From contig NC_088717.1 in assembly GCF_963576615.1 (NCBI RefSeq), positions 40,130,302 through 40,194,301 of the forward strand: a stretch of 64,000 nucleotides of DNA. The letters run 5' to 3'. A program made the position numbers and the translations under genes. Source of the DNA: Watersipora subatra. Lineage: Eukaryota > Bryozoa > Gymnolaemata > Cheilostomatida > Watersiporidae. Positions 63,445-64,000 of this stretch are shown here, piece after piece. Under the pieces are notes generated by a model. That model did not search any database. It had not been told where the DNA came from and saw only the letters and a program-made list of their open reading frames with translations. Numbering within the stretch: the first letter of the stretch is position 1; each line of letters begins with the position of its first letter.

Positions 63445-64000
63445 GTAAGTAGGAAAACACACTAACCCCTCCCCCCTTCCCATAGTTACGTAGTAGGTAA
63501 AGCTTGATGCTTAACATGTGAAATATAATGCACCATTAGCATTCCTCAACGGGTATGTTTGATTTGTTATGATATGCTAATATCATTCTTCCTTGAGAAA
63601 AATAATGTACAACTGTCATCACTCAAAAGGTAAGCTTTTTGCACCGTTGTCTTTTTTCTAAAATAAACACATTTGTCCAATAAGACAAACAAATAGGTAA
63701 TAGGTATACAAAGGTCTGTGTGATTATGCAGTGTTTTAGTTCAAGTCAGGCATATTATTGGAACTGACATCAAACTTAAACACAATATGTGATCATTTTT
63801 ATGAATGAAGTGTACACAAAAGACATGACTGAGCTGTTCAGAATAGAGTTTCAACTCAAAATATGCTGCATTTGTTGATGACATAAATATGACCTGCATC
63901 TAATCCAGTCTTGGCTATGATAAGATTTGTCTCCGTCACTCTGTCTGTTCAAAGCCACAGAGTTCACAGTCTACGGTTCACAGCCAACGTTTCACTGTTC

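Larger units (their letters stand above)
58880..64000 (+). repeat. Segmental duplication block B (5' flank and exon 1 of MFS gene B)
   Basis: Collinear with 4,640-11,650. Relative to block A it has two transposon insertions (58,986-59,855 and 59,906-61,154) and a hairpin at 62,637. It lacks the VNTR expansion and the AGT expansion. It continues past the right edge. Confidence 0.85.

Overview
This is an AT-rich, intron-rich, repeat-rich window from an animal nuclear genome. GT–AG introns, tRNA-derived SINE heads, Helitrons, mariner, pogo/Tigger, TTAA-type and P-like DNA transposons, THAP and P2RX7 C-terminal domains, and a metazoan-style multi-exon MFS carrier together suggest a marine invertebrate, probably a lophotrochozoan. 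I cannot name the species.

The one credible host gene is a nine-exon Major Facilitator Superfamily transporter (oxalate:formate-antiporter / 'apicoplast pyruvate carrier-like' type). It runs on the + strand from 10,978 to about 34,714. All eight junctions keep phase and have GT–AG ends, giving about 528 residues. Its introns hold nearly everything else in the left half. These include minisatellites (introns 2, 3, 4 and 8), a foldback element and a TTAA element plus an antisense ORF (intron 5), a Tigger-like element and a 4.4 kb THAP-encoding TTAA transposon (intron 6), and a LINE and a Helitron (intron 7).

The transporter belongs to a tandem family. About 7 kb containing its 5' flank and exon 1 (4.6-11.65 kb) is duplicated at 58.9-64.0 kb, where a second gene starts (exon 1 at 63,366-63,444) and leaves the window. 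Just upstream, at 57.8-58.2 kb, lie decayed exons 3 and 4 of a third family member. The 5' flank of copy A carries a 4 kb, 21-bp VNTR of about 189 units. Copy B has about two units at the same place.

Layout: 1-1.7 kb, GC-rich decayed Ty3/Gypsy pol on the - strand. 1.7-4.6 kb, small repeats and foldbacks. 4.6-11.6 kb, duplication block A with the VNTR and exon 1. 11-34.7 kb, the transporter. 34.9-35.9 kb, a 17-bp minisatellite. 36-49.84 kb, a decayed autonomous Helitron with other transposons nested in it: Tigger-like with P-like inside, TTAA element with pogo-like inside, and a second P-like copy. 50.1-52.3 kb, an opposite-strand deleted Helitron that serves as an empty-site comparison. 52.4-57.1 kb, non-autonomous Helitrons, SINE pieces and a second TTAA element. 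57.8-58.6 kb, the MFS pseudo-exons with a splice-donor minisatellite. 58.9-64 kb, duplication block B.

Two themes stand out. First, short arrays have grown out of splice sites: a 28-bp array ending in the real exon-5 acceptor, and a 37-bp array carrying the donor of pseudo-exon 4. Second, P2RX7 C-terminal-like zinc domains occur as cargo inside TTAA-flanked DNA transposons of two different terminal-repeat families.
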